Below are positions 17,151 to 25,896 of a stretch of DNA of 64,000 nucleotides, in pieces (position 1 is the first letter of the stretch; every line of letters begins with the position of its first letter). A program made the position numbers and the translations under genes. Below the pieces are notes generated by a model. That model ran no database searches. It was not told the origin of the DNA and saw nothing but the letters and a program-made list of their open reading frames with translations. Source of the stretch: Amycolatopsis sulphurea (GTDB taxonomy: Bacteria > Actinomycetota > Actinomycetes > Mycobacteriales > Pseudonocardiaceae); NCBI RefSeq assembly GCF_002564045.1, contig NZ_PDJK01000001.1:558001-622000 (forward strand), read 5' to 3'.

Positions 17151-18223
17151 TGTCCGCGGCGGTCACCGGGTTCGGGGCCAGCTCGGTCGAGGTGCGCGGG
17201 CTGGTCCGCCGGTTCGGCCCGGCCACCGTGCTCGACGGCGTGGACGTCACGATCCCGGCCAGCAGCTTCTTCTGCCTGCTCGGCCCCTCGGGCTGCGGCA
17301 AGACCACGCTCCTGCGCATCATCGCCGGGCTGGACCGGCCGGACGCGGGCACGCTCAGCGTCGGCGGCACCGACCACACCACCACGCCCGCGCATCGTCG
17401 CCCCACCAATCTCGTCTTCCAGAGCGGGGCGCTGTTCCCGCACATGAGCGTGGCCGACAACATCGCGTTCGGCTTGCGTACTCAGGGAAAGCGCCCCGCC
17501 AAGGCGGAGGTGCGCCGCCGGGTGGGGGAGATGCTGGAGCTGGTCGCGATGGAGGGCTACGCCGATCGCGCGCCGGCCACCCTGTCGGGCGGGCAGCGGC
17601 AACGTGTCGCGATCGCCCGGTCGCTGGTGCGCAAGCCGGACGTGCTGCTGCTCGACGAGCCACTGTCCGCATTGGACTTGAGCCTGCAGCTGCGGATGCG
17701 GCGCGAGCTGCGCGCGTGGCAGCAGGAGACCGGCACGACTTTCCTGTGTGTCACCCATAATCAGGCCGAGGCGATGGAACTCGCGGACCGGATCGCGGTG
17801 CTGAACCACGGCGGGATCGAGCAGATCGGCACCGGCCGCGAGCTGTACGAGCGGCCCGCGAGCCGGTTCGTGGCGAGCTTCATCGGCGAGAACAACGTCT
17901 TCGACGGCCCGGATTTCACGGAGGTCGACGGGATCTCGCTGCGGGACGTGAGCGGCGGCGGGCTGACCGCGGTGGCGATCCGGCCGGAGTCGGTGCGGCT
18001 CGTCGCGCCGGACGACGCCGACGCCCGCGGGACCGCCGTCGTGCGCACCGCCTCGTTCACCGGCAAGGCGCAGCGAGTTGGGGTGACCACCTCGACCGGG
18101 CGTGAGCTGCTCGCGGAAGTGCCCCCGCTGCCCGAGTACGGCGCGGGAGACAAGGTGGGCGTGGCCTTCGCCTACGGTGACCTGCAGCGGATCGGCGCGG
18201 CGAGTACGGCGGTGGCGGCGTGA
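17150..18223 (+). CDS. ABC transporter ATPase, PotA/FbpC type
   Basis: A 357-residue ATPase. Walker A is GPSGCGKTT (45-53), signature LSGGQRQR, Walker B LLLDEPLSALD and the switch histidine lies in CVTHNQAEAM. Residues about 270-357 form the TOBE regulatory domain (VAIRPESVRLV). The start codon shares one base with the upstream stop. It powers the two permeases encoded next. Confidence 0.94.
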   Translation: MSAAVTGFGASSVEVRGLVRRFGPATVLDGVDVTIPASSFFCLLGPSGCGKTTLLRIIAGLDRPDAGTLSVGGTDHTTTPAHRRPTNLVFQSGALFPHMSVADNIAFGLRTQGKRPAKAEVRRRVGEMLELVAMEGYADRAPATLSGGQRQRVAIARSLVRKPDVLLLDEPLSALDLSLQLRMRRELRAWQQETGTTFLCVTHNQAEAMELADRIAVLNHGGIEQIGTGRELYERPASRFVASFIGENNVFDGPDFTEVDGISLRDVSGGGLTAVAIRPESVRLVAPDDADARGTAVVRTASFTGKAQRVGVTTSTGRELLAEVPPLPEYGAGDKVGVAFAYGDLQRIGAASTAVAA

Positions 18224-19062
18224 ACACGCGGCGCCGGCGGCTCGGGTTGCTGCTGATCGCTCCCGGTTCCGCGTATCTGCTGCTGGCGTTCGTGTCGATC
18301 GTCGCGTTGCTCGTTTCCTACAGCCTCCGCACCACACAGACCGCCACGTTGTTCAGCACCTTCGACGCCGGCACGTGGTCGAGCGCTCTGTCCGACAGTT
18401 ATCTGTGGTCCACAGTGGGCACGACGCTGCGGGTCGGGCTGATCGTCTGCGTGCTGTGCGTGGTGATCGCCTATCCGCTGGCGTGGTCGTTGCGCGCGAT
18501 GGGCCGCGGCTGGCGGGTGGCCGCGATGATGTTCGTGATCTTTTCGCCGATCCTGGTCAGCGTGGTGGTCCGCAGCTACGGCTGGGCGATGCTGCTGCGC
18601 ACCGGCGGGCCGCTGGGCGGGGTGCTGGACAGCTGGCTCTATCACGAGCCGGGTGTGATCCTCGCGCTCGTGCACGTCGAGCTGCCGTTCGCGTTCTTCC
18701 CGATCCTGGCCGCAGTCCGCGCGGTTCCCGCGGAACTCGGCGAGGCCGCCGCCGACCTCGGAGCCGGTGCGGCACAACGGTTCCGCGAGGTCCTGCTGCC
18801 GCCGACGGTGCCGGGCCTGCTGGCCGGCGCCCAGCTGACCTTCACGCTGACGATCAGCGCGTTCGCCACCCCGGCGCTGCTCGGCGGCGGCCGGGTCAGC
18901 GTGCTGGCGGAGAGCATCTACACCGACATCCAGCAGCTGCTCTGGCCGCGCGCGGCGGTGCAGGCGGTCGTGCTGCTGGTGCTGACGCTGCTCGTGCTCG
19001 CCGCGTTCGGCCTGCTGGGCAGGCTGGTGGCGGGCCGGGTGGGGACGAGGAGCGCGACATGA
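18220..19062 (+). CDS. ABC transporter permease, PotB type
   Basis: A 280-residue inner-membrane protein with about six helices and the EAA motif ELGEAAADLGAGAAQRFREVLLP that contacts the ATPase. GTG 18220 overlaps the ATPase stop. It pairs with the next gene to form the channel. Confidence 0.92.
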   Translation: MNTRRRRLGLLLIAPGSAYLLLAFVSIVALLVSYSLRTTQTATLFSTFDAGTWSSALSDSYLWSTVGTTLRVGLIVCVLCVVIAYPLAWSLRAMGRGWRVAAMMFVIFSPILVSVVVRSYGWAMLLRTGGPLGGVLDSWLYHEPGVILALVHVELPFAFFPILAAVRAVPAELGEAAADLGAGAAQRFREVLLPPTVPGLLAGAQLTFTLTISAFATPALLGGGRVSVLAESIYTDIQQLLWPRAAVQAVVLLVLTLLVLAAFGLLGRLVAGRVGTRSAT

Positions 19063-19898
19063 GCGTGTGGCTGCGCAGGATCTTCCTGTTCGTCGTCGCG
19101 GTGTTCATCCTCGCGCCGCTGGTCGTGGTGCTGGTCGCGTCGGTCAGCACGGACGAGGTGCTGAGCGGCCTGCCGTCCGGGTTCACGATGCACTGGCTGG
19201 CCGAGGCGCTGAGCTACCCGCAGTTCCAGGTGGGCTTCCAGTACTCGGTGCAGGTCGCGGCGATCGCGACGGCCTGTTCGGTCGTGCTCGGCACGGCGGC
19301 AGCGTATGCCCTTTACCGGCTTGAGGTGCCGGGCACGCGGCTGCTGCGCACGTTGTTCATCGCGCCGCTGTCGATGCCGCGTGTGGTCTCGGGGTTCTGC
19401 TTCTTCGTGCTGTTCGCGTCGCTCGTCCCGGCGGCGTACGGGACGGTCGGCGGGGTCGCGTTCGCGCACGTGCTGATCCTGCTGCCGTTCGTGGTGTCGC
19501 TCGTCGGTGCGGGGCTCGCGACGCTCGACTCGTCCTTGGAGGAGGCGGCGCGCGATCTTGGCGCATCCGCGTTCACCGCCTTCCGGCGGGTGACGCTGCC
19601 GCAGATCCGCGCCTCGCTGCTGATCGCCACCGTGTTCGCGTTCCTGACCTCGTTCGACGAGGTGGACCTGTCGGTGTTCCTGATGCCGGCCGACACCACC
19701 ACGCTGCCGGTCGCGATTTTCCTGCGGCTGCAGCAGAACCAGGACCCGACCACCTCGGCGGTGTCCAGCCTGATGATCGTCGGCTCGCTGCTGCTGACCG
19801 GGCTCGTGGCCCTCGCGGGCCGCAAGGCCGGGCTCTTCGCGGCACCGGGCAGCACGGCGGCGAACCAACCGGAGCGCAAGGAGGAGCAGCCCGCATGA
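19059..19898 (+). CDS. ABC transporter permease, PotC type
   Basis: A 279-residue permease with six predicted helices and EAA motif SLEEAARDLGASAFTAFRRVTLP. ATG 19059 overlaps the previous stop (ATGA), and its own stop overlaps the start of hyuA, which ties import directly to the catabolic enzymes. Confidence 0.92.
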   Translation: MSVWLRRIFLFVVAVFILAPLVVVLVASVSTDEVLSGLPSGFTMHWLAEALSYPQFQVGFQYSVQVAAIATACSVVLGTAAAYALYRLEVPGTRLLRTLFIAPLSMPRVVSGFCFFVLFASLVPAAYGTVGGVAFAHVLILLPFVVSLVGAGLATLDSSLEEAARDLGASAFTAFRRVTLPQIRASLLIATVFAFLTSFDEVDLSVFLMPADTTTLPVAIFLRLQQNQDPTTSAVSSLMIVGSLLLTGLVALAGRKAGLFAAPGSTAANQPERKEEQPA

Positions 19899-21946
19899 CG
19901 AGTTCCCGCTACCGCCTCGGGGTCGACGTCGGGGGTACGTTCACCGACATCGTCCTGGTGGATGCCGCGACCGGCGAGCTCGTCGCCGACAAGGTGCCTT
20001 CCGACGCCGAGCAGCCCGCCCGCGCCGTGCTGGCCGGGGTGCGCGGGGTCCTGGAGCACGCGCGGGTCGCGCCGGAGCAGGTCGAGTACTTCTCCCACGG
20101 CCAGACTTTCGCGCTCAACACGGTGCTCCAGCGGTCCGGCGCCCGCGTCGGCCTGCTGGTCACCGCCGGGTTCCCGGATCTGCTGAGCATCGGCAGGCTG
20201 CGGCTGGACGACCCGATCGACCTGTTCACCACCGAGCGCCGTCCGCTGGTCGCCGAGACGGACGTCCGCGAGATCGGCGAGCGGGTCACGGCCGGTGGGC
20301 AGGTCGTGCGGGAGCCGGATCCGGCGGAGATCCGGCGCGCGGTGCGTGCGCTGGTGGCGGACGGGGTCGAGGCGCTCGCGGTCTGTTTCCTGCACTCCCA
20401 CCGGTTCCCGGCGCACGAGCGGATCGCCGCGCGGGTGATCGCCGAGGAGTTCCCGGAGCTGCCGGTCGCGTGTTCGGCGGCGATGTGGCCGGAGGAGAAG
20501 GAATACGAGCGCACGACCGTCGCGGTGCTTGCCGCGCACGTCGGCCGCGCGCTGGGCGGCTATCTCGGGGTGCTCGCGGAGTCGTTGCGGGAGCTGGGCT
20601 TGCGTTGCCCGTTGCACATCACGAAGTCGAACGGCGGGGTCTCCTCGATCGACCGGGCGCCGGAGGAGATGCTGCTCGCCGCGGTCGAGACGCTGCTGTC
20701 GGGACCGGCGTCCGGCGTGGCCGGCACGGTGCGGCTCGCGACGGCGGCCGGAGTGTCGCGGCTGATCACCATGGACATGGGCGGTACGAGCGTCGATTGC
20801 GCCATTGTGGACGGTGCGGTGCCGTACTCGACGGAGAGCCTCATCGGGGAGTTCCCGCTGATCCTGCCGTCCGTCGAAGTCTCGTCCATCGGCGCGGGCG
20901 GCGGCTCGATCATCCGCGTCGACCGCTCCGGCGTGCTCAAGGTCGGCCCGCGCAGCGCGGGTGCGCACCCGGGCCCGGCGTGTTACGGCCGTGGCGGCTC
21001 GGAGCCGACGCTGACCGACGCCTACCTGGTGTGCGGCTATCTCGACCCGGCCGACTTCGCGGCAGGCACCGTGGACCTGGACGCCGACGCCGCCCGTACC
21101 GCGATGCGGCCCATCGCCGAAGCGCTCGGCATGACTGTGGAAGAGGCCGCCGAAGCGGCGGTTTCCGTTGCCACGGCGATGATGCACGCTCAGCTGGTCC
21201 CGTTGTGCGCGCAGCACGGCATCGACCCGTCGGAGCTGGTGATGGTCGCCTACGGCGGTGCCGGACCGGTGCAGGCCGCGCTGCTCGCCCGCGCGTTGAA
21301 CATGCCCGAGGTGCTCGTCCCGGCGTCGCCGGGCACGTTGTGCGCCTACGGGGCGCTGGCCACGGACATGCGCGTCGATCTGGTCGCCCCGGCGTCCGGC
21401 GCGGTGACCGACGCGGTGCTGGCGCAGACCTGGGCGGAGCTGACCGCGAAAGCGCGCGCCTGGTACGAGGCGCAGGACCACTCGCTGCACCCGGACGTCG
21501 AGATCACACGCTGGGCCGACGTTCAGCTCGACGGGCAGTCCTTCACGCTCCCCATCACTCTTGACGCCGACACACCGTCCACTGTGGACGCCCTGACCGA
21601 GGCTTTCGCCGCCGAGTACCGCCGCGCGTACGCCGTGGACCTCGGCGACGCCGGGATCGACGTGCGCAGCCTGCGCGTCACCCTCGCCGCCTCGCCGACG
21701 CTGCCGCAGGCCGAATGGCGCGCGGGCGCCGAGGCCGAAGCCGTTCCGCACCTGCTGGTGGAGAACGGGCAGCTGGTGAAGGGACAGGTGCATCGGCGCC
21801 CGGGGCTGGCCGTGGGCGCCGAGCTGATCGGCCCGGCCGTCGTCTCCGCTCCGGATACCACCGTCTACGTCCCGTCCGGGTTCGCCGCGCGCGTCGACCG
21901 TTTCGGCAATCTGCGGATCCGCACCGAAGGGAGCGCCCGTGCGTAG
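19895..21946 (+). CDS. hyuA: Hydantoinase/oxoprolinase subunit A
   Basis: A 683-residue HyuA-family protein (N-methylhydantoinase A / 5-oxoprolinase A / acetone carboxylase beta lineage). The N-terminal part carries the ATP-binding RNase-H-like fold: GVDVGGTFTDIVLVD at residue 8, SHGQTFALNTVLQ and later MDMGGTSVDCAIVDG. The family couples ATP hydrolysis to ring opening of a cyclic amide, or to carboxylation, and works with a HyuB subunit. The adjacent gene supplies HyuB with an eight-base overlap. Length is normal. Which ring or ketone it acts on cannot be read from sequence. Confidence 0.9.
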   Translation: MTSSRYRLGVDVGGTFTDIVLVDAATGELVADKVPSDAEQPARAVLAGVRGVLEHARVAPEQVEYFSHGQTFALNTVLQRSGARVGLLVTAGFPDLLSIGRLRLDDPIDLFTTERRPLVAETDVREIGERVTAGGQVVREPDPAEIRRAVRALVADGVEALAVCFLHSHRFPAHERIAARVIAEEFPELPVACSAAMWPEEKEYERTTVAVLAAHVGRALGGYLGVLAESLRELGLRCPLHITKSNGGVSSIDRAPEEMLLAAVETLLSGPASGVAGTVRLATAAGVSRLITMDMGGTSVDCAIVDGAVPYSTESLIGEFPLILPSVEVSSIGAGGGSIIRVDRSGVLKVGPRSAGAHPGPACYGRGGSEPTLTDAYLVCGYLDPADFAAGTVDLDADAARTAMRPIAEALGMTVEEAAEAAVSVATAMMHAQLVPLCAQHGIDPSELVMVAYGGAGPVQAALLARALNMPEVLVPASPGTLCAYGALATDMRVDLVAPASGAVTDAVLAQTWAELTAKARAWYEAQDHSLHPDVEITRWADVQLDGQSFTLPITLDADTPSTVDALTEAFAAEYRRAYAVDLGDAGIDVRSLRVTLAASPTLPQAEWRAGAEAEAVPHLLVENGQLVKGQVHRRPGLAVGAELIGPAVVSAPDTTVYVPSGFAARVDRFGNLRIRTEGSARA

Positions 21947-23780
21947 CTCGCCCGTCCGGCTCGAAGTCCTGCACCACCGGTTCTCGGCGGTCGTGGAGGA
22001 GATGGCGGAGAACATCCGCCGCACGAGCTTCTCCACGTTCGTCAAGCAGACCGCCGACTTCGGCACCTGCCTGGTGACGCCCGGGGGCGAGGTGTTCGCC
22101 GCGCCCCGGCGGATTTCCGGCAACACGATGATCGGCGCGCCCGCGCGGGTCGCGATCGAGGCGCTGGGGGAGTACCGGCCCGGCGACGTCGGCATCAGCA
22201 ACGACCCCGACGCGACCGGCGGCCTCGTCACGCACCTGCCCGACATCTGGACCTGGTGCCCGCTCTACGCCGGCGGCGAGATCGTCGCGTTCGCGCTGAG
22301 CTTCGTGCACTCGTCCGACATCGGCGGCGCGGTGCCGTCCTCGATCGACTGGGGCCTGACCGACCAGCATCAGGAAGGCCTGCTCATCCCGCCGCTGCGG
22401 CTGATCGAGGACGGCCGCCGCAACGACGCCGTGTTCGCGATGATCGCCCGCAACTCCCGGGTGCCCAGGGAGAACGTGGGCGACATCGAAGCGCAGGTCG
22501 CCGGGCTGCGCACCGCGCAGCGGCGGCTGGCCGAGATCGACGAGACCTTCGGCGCGCAGGCGGTCAAGGACGCGATCGCGGACCTGCTGGAGGTGTCCGA
22601 GCGCCGCGCCGGGGACATGCTGGACGCGCTCGCCGACGGCAGCTACGAGTTCGTCGACTATCTCGAAGGCCAGACCCGCGACGGCGCCGTCCACGTGCCG
22701 CCGACGCGGCTGCGCCTGGAGTTGACGGTGTCCGGGCGCACGGCGCACCTGTCGTTCGAGGGCACCTCACCGCAGGTGGCCGAGGCGATCAATCTGCACA
22801 CCGGCGGCGAGCCGGGGCACTACATGCTCGCCTTCGCGCTGGTGAACTGGTTCTACTCGCAGGACAAGACCGTGCCGTACAACTCCGGTCTCGTCCGTCC
22901 GCTGACGGCGACGCTGCCGGAGGGCTCGGTCGTCAATCCGCATCCGGGCGCGACCTGCGGGGTCCGGGCGGCGGTGTTCTTCCGCATCATGGACTGCGTG
23001 CTCGGCTGCCTCGCGCAGGCCGGGCCGGCCGAGGCGATGTCCGCGGGCGCGGGACAGGTCGCGATCGCGGCCATCTCCTATCGCGACGCCACGACCGGGC
23101 GGCGGCGGGTGTCGGTGGGGCAGCCGCTGACCGGCGGGTCCGGTGGCCGGCCGGGGCTTCCGGGGCTGCGCGGCACGAGCTACATGGGTGGCTGGCTGCG
23201 CAACGTGCCGAACGAGGTTCTCGAATCCGAGGTGCCGGTGCTGGTCGAGCAGTACCACTATCGCCGGGGTTCGGGCGGCGCCGGGGAGTTCACCGGTGGC
23301 GACGGGCTGGTCGTCGAGCTGCGCAGCCTGGACGACGACGTGACCTTCGCCGTGCGAGGCCTGGAGCGGCTGGTGAACCAGCCATGGGGTGTGCACGGTG
23401 GCGAGCCCGGACAGTCCGGGAAGGCCACGCTCAATCCGGGTACGCCGGGAGAGCGCGACCTCGGCCGGGTGGGCACGGTGACGTTGTCACGCAACGATGT
23501 TCTGCGTATCGAGACCCCCGGTGGCGGCGGCCTCGGCAAGCCCGGCGACGGTCCCCTCTTCCGCTTCGGCGCGGCACGCGACGCCTACGACGAGCGCTGG
23601 TCCGCCGCGAGCCAGCGGGCGCTGATCGACGCCGTGCTCGACGGTGTCCCGGAAGCCCGCCAGGCGGCGGCTTATCGCGCGTTGTACCTCGAAGCGGAGG
23701 CCCAGGCCGGTGAAGGTGCCGTGAGCCGGGAACTGATCGACGACGTCCTCGCCGCGGCGGGGCTGGGGGTGGCCGGATGA
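21939..23780 (+). CDS. hyuB: Hydantoinase/oxoprolinase subunit B
   Basis: A 613-residue HyuB-family protein. Diagnostic segments are SPVRLEVLHHRFSAVVEEM at the start, NDPDATGGLVTHLPDIW, AFALSFVHSSDIGG, and the late GGSGGRPGLPGL and RIETPGGGGLGKP. It forms the catalytic complex with HyuA. GTG 21939 lies inside the end of hyuA, so the subunits are made together. The last codons overlap the start of the LLM gene. Confidence 0.9.
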   Translation: MRSSPVRLEVLHHRFSAVVEEMAENIRRTSFSTFVKQTADFGTCLVTPGGEVFAAPRRISGNTMIGAPARVAIEALGEYRPGDVGISNDPDATGGLVTHLPDIWTWCPLYAGGEIVAFALSFVHSSDIGGAVPSSIDWGLTDQHQEGLLIPPLRLIEDGRRNDAVFAMIARNSRVPRENVGDIEAQVAGLRTAQRRLAEIDETFGAQAVKDAIADLLEVSERRAGDMLDALADGSYEFVDYLEGQTRDGAVHVPPTRLRLELTVSGRTAHLSFEGTSPQVAEAINLHTGGEPGHYMLAFALVNWFYSQDKTVPYNSGLVRPLTATLPEGSVVNPHPGATCGVRAAVFFRIMDCVLGCLAQAGPAEAMSAGAGQVAIAAISYRDATTGRRRVSVGQPLTGGSGGRPGLPGLRGTSYMGGWLRNVPNEVLESEVPVLVEQYHYRRGSGGAGEFTGGDGLVVELRSLDDDVTFAVRGLERLVNQPWGVHGGEPGQSGKATLNPGTPGERDLGRVGTVTLSRNDVLRIETPGGGGLGKPGDGPLFRFGAARDAYDERWSAASQRALIDAVLDGVPEARQAAAYRALYLEAEAQAGEGAVSRELIDDVLAAAGLGVAG

Positions 23781-24685
23781 ACGGGCTGCGGTTCGGGCTG
23801 ATGACCCACGAGGCGGCGCAGTGGAACGAGCTTTCCGCGCGCTGGCAAGGGTTCGAGGCCACGGGCTGGGACGCGCTGTGGGCGGGTGACCACCTGTGGA
23901 GCGGCCCGGATGGAGCGAAGCCGCGCTTCGACGCGTGGCTGCTCGCGGGCGGGATCGCCGCTGCCACAACGACTTCGACCGTCGGGACGCTCGTGAGCGC
24001 GGCCGGGATGCGGAATCCCGCCGTGCTCGCGAAACAGGCCGTGACGCTCGATCATCTGTCCGGCGGCCGCGCGGTCGTCGGGATCGGTGCGGGTGGCAAC
24101 CCCAAGGACCTGGCTGCCGCGGGCCTGGATCCGTGGCCCGTCGAGGAGCGCGGAGAACGGCTCGGGCAGTACTGCGCCGTGCTGCGCGCGGTGCTCGACG
24201 GTGGCGAGGTCGACGTCGGCGGCGAGTACTACCGGTCGAAGATGACCTCCGCGCCCGGCCCGGCAGGGGAGCGGATTCCGCTGCTCATCGCCGCACACCG
24301 GCCGGCCACGATCGCTGTCGCCGCACGGTATGCCGACGTGTGGAGCACATACGGCACGCTGTTCAGTCAGCTCGCGCGCGGCATTTCGCTCACCCCGGAC
24401 GAAAGCCTCGCCGTGACGGCGCGTCGCTCGAAGCAGCTCGACGCTGAATGCGAGCGCATCGGCCGTGATCCCGCGCTGATCCGCCGCTCGTTCATGCTCG
24501 CGTTCACCCAGGACACGCCGTGGGTGTCGGTCGCGCAGTTCCGCGAGACCATCGGCCGCTACGCCGGGATCGGCATCACCGAGTTCATGTTCCCCTTCCC
24601 GCTGCAGGGAAAGCACAACCCGGACGTGTTCGCCGAGGTCGTCGAGTCCGTGCTCCCGCTGCTGCAGAAGGGAGAACGGCCGTGA
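23777..24685 (+). CDS. Luciferase-like oxidoreductase (F420 or FMN)
   Basis: A 302-residue LLM-class flavin/F420 enzyme with WAGDHLW near residue 35, GTLVSAAGMRNPAVLAKQAVTLDHLSGGR (split here as the flavin-facing strand and the HLSGGR loop) and GIGAGGNPKD. The short length and SAAGMRNP strand are nearer to F420-dependent reductases than to NtaA. ATG 23777 overlaps hyuB. It probably oxidises or reduces a pathway intermediate. Confidence 0.8.
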   Translation: MNGLRFGLMTHEAAQWNELSARWQGFEATGWDALWAGDHLWSGPDGAKPRFDAWLLAGGIAAATTTSTVGTLVSAAGMRNPAVLAKQAVTLDHLSGGRAVVGIGAGGNPKDLAAAGLDPWPVEERGERLGQYCAVLRAVLDGGEVDVGGEYYRSKMTSAPGPAGERIPLLIAAHRPATIAVAARYADVWSTYGTLFSQLARGISLTPDESLAVTARRSKQLDAECERIGRDPALIRRSFMLAFTQDTPWVSVAQFRETIGRYAGIGITEFMFPFPLQGKHNPDVFAEVVESVLPLLQKGERP

Positions 24686-25896
24686 CGATGCCGGATCTGG
24701 TGGCGCTGCGCCGGAAGCTGCATGCCGACCCCGAAGTCGGCCTGCAGCTGCCGCGCACCCAGGCGGCGATCCTGGAGGCGCTTTCCGGCCTGCCGCTGGA
24801 TCTCACGCTCGGGCAGAAGTGCTCCTCGGTGACGGCCGTGCTGCGGGGCGCGCGGCCCGGCCCGGTTGTGCTGCTGCGCGGCGACATGGACGCGCTGCCG
24901 ATCCGTGAGGAGACCGAAGTCGAGTTTGCGGCGACCGGTGAGGCGATGCATGCCTGCGGGCACGACCTGCATGCCACGGCGCTCGTCGGTGCCGCGCACG
25001 CGTTGGCCCCGCAGCAGTCCGAGCTGGCCGGTTCGGTCGTGTTCATGTTCCAGCCCGGCGAAGAGGGCCACGGCGGCGCCCGCCTCATGCTCGACGAGGG
25101 ATTGCTCGACGCCGCAGGCGAACGGCCGTCCGCCGCGTACACGCTGCACGTGCTCGCAGATCGCCCGCGCGGGATGGCCTACTGCCGTCCGGGGCCGATC
25201 ATGGCGGCGTACTCCATCCTCGACGCCACCCTGATCGGCCGCGGCGGACATGGCGGCCGTCCACATGAGACACTCGACCCCGTGCCCGCGCTGGCGGAGA
25301 CGGTCACCGCGCTTTACGCCTACGTCGCACGCCGCTTCGATGCCTTCGACCCGGTGGTTCTGTCCGTGGGCGAGCTGCACGCCGGGACCGCGCCGAACGT
25401 CGTCCCCGGCAGCGGGACATTGCGTGCCGGGATCCGCACGTTCTCCGAAGCCGCCACCGCGCGGATCGCCGAAGAACTCCCTTCGGTCGTCGCGTCCGTC
25501 GCCGCCGCGCACGGGCTCACCGCCGAAGCCGCCGTCCGCCCGGTGATGGCGCCGACGGTCAACGATCCGGACGCGGCCGCCGTTTTCGCCGCCACTGCCA
25601 CCGGTCTGTTCGGCCCCGGCCGCTATACGGACCTGGTCCATCCACGCACCGGTTCCGAGGACTTTTCCGAAGTCCTGCGCGAGATCCCCGGTGCCTACGG
25701 CTACCTGGGCGCCGGCCCCGCCGACCGCCCGGCCACCGCCGGCAACCACTCGCCCCGTGCCTGGTTCGACGACTCGATCCTGCCCGGCGCGGCCGCGTTG
25801 CTGGCCGGGCTCGCGCGCCACCACCTGCTTTCCCCTCCCGCGGCCGGGCCCGTTCCGGCACGGGAGTCGAACCTCCCCACAGGAAGGTCCAGCTGA
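24682..25896 (+). CDS. M20-family amidohydrolase
   Basis: A 404-residue metal-dependent amidohydrolase of the M20D group (IAA-amino acid, hippurate and N-acyl-amino-acid hydrolases). Metal and catalytic motifs are visible: GDMDALPI, HACGHDLH, PGEEGHGGA, TLHVLAD and SEDFSEVL. The dimerisation lid carries GRGGHGGRPH. I chose GTG 24682, which overlaps the upstream stop (GTGA) and has GGGAG seven bases before it; ATG 24688 is the alternative. Next to HyuAB it would cleave the linear N-carbamoyl or N-acyl product of ring opening (inference). Confidence 0.88.
   Translation: MTMPDLVALRRKLHADPEVGLQLPRTQAAILEALSGLPLDLTLGQKCSSVTAVLRGARPGPVVLLRGDMDALPIREETEVEFAATGEAMHACGHDLHATALVGAAHALAPQQSELAGSVVFMFQPGEEGHGGARLMLDEGLLDAAGERPSAAYTLHVLADRPRGMAYCRPGPIMAAYSILDATLIGRGGHGGRPHETLDPVPALAETVTALYAYVARRFDAFDPVVLSVGELHAGTAPNVVPGSGTLRAGIRTFSEAATARIAEELPSVVASVAAAHGLTAEAAVRPVMAPTVNDPDAAAVFAATATGLFGPGRYTDLVHPRTGSEDFSEVLREIPGAYGYLGAGPADRPATAGNHSPRAWFDDSILPGAAALLAGLARHHLLSPPAAGPVPARESNLPTGRSS

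Noticed and set aside
18918..22246. Very long minus-strand frames opposite the permease and hydantoinase genes
   Set aside because: Antisense shadows of high-GC coding DNA. They are Arg/His/Gln-rich, have no family motifs and lie wholly opposite well-supported genes.
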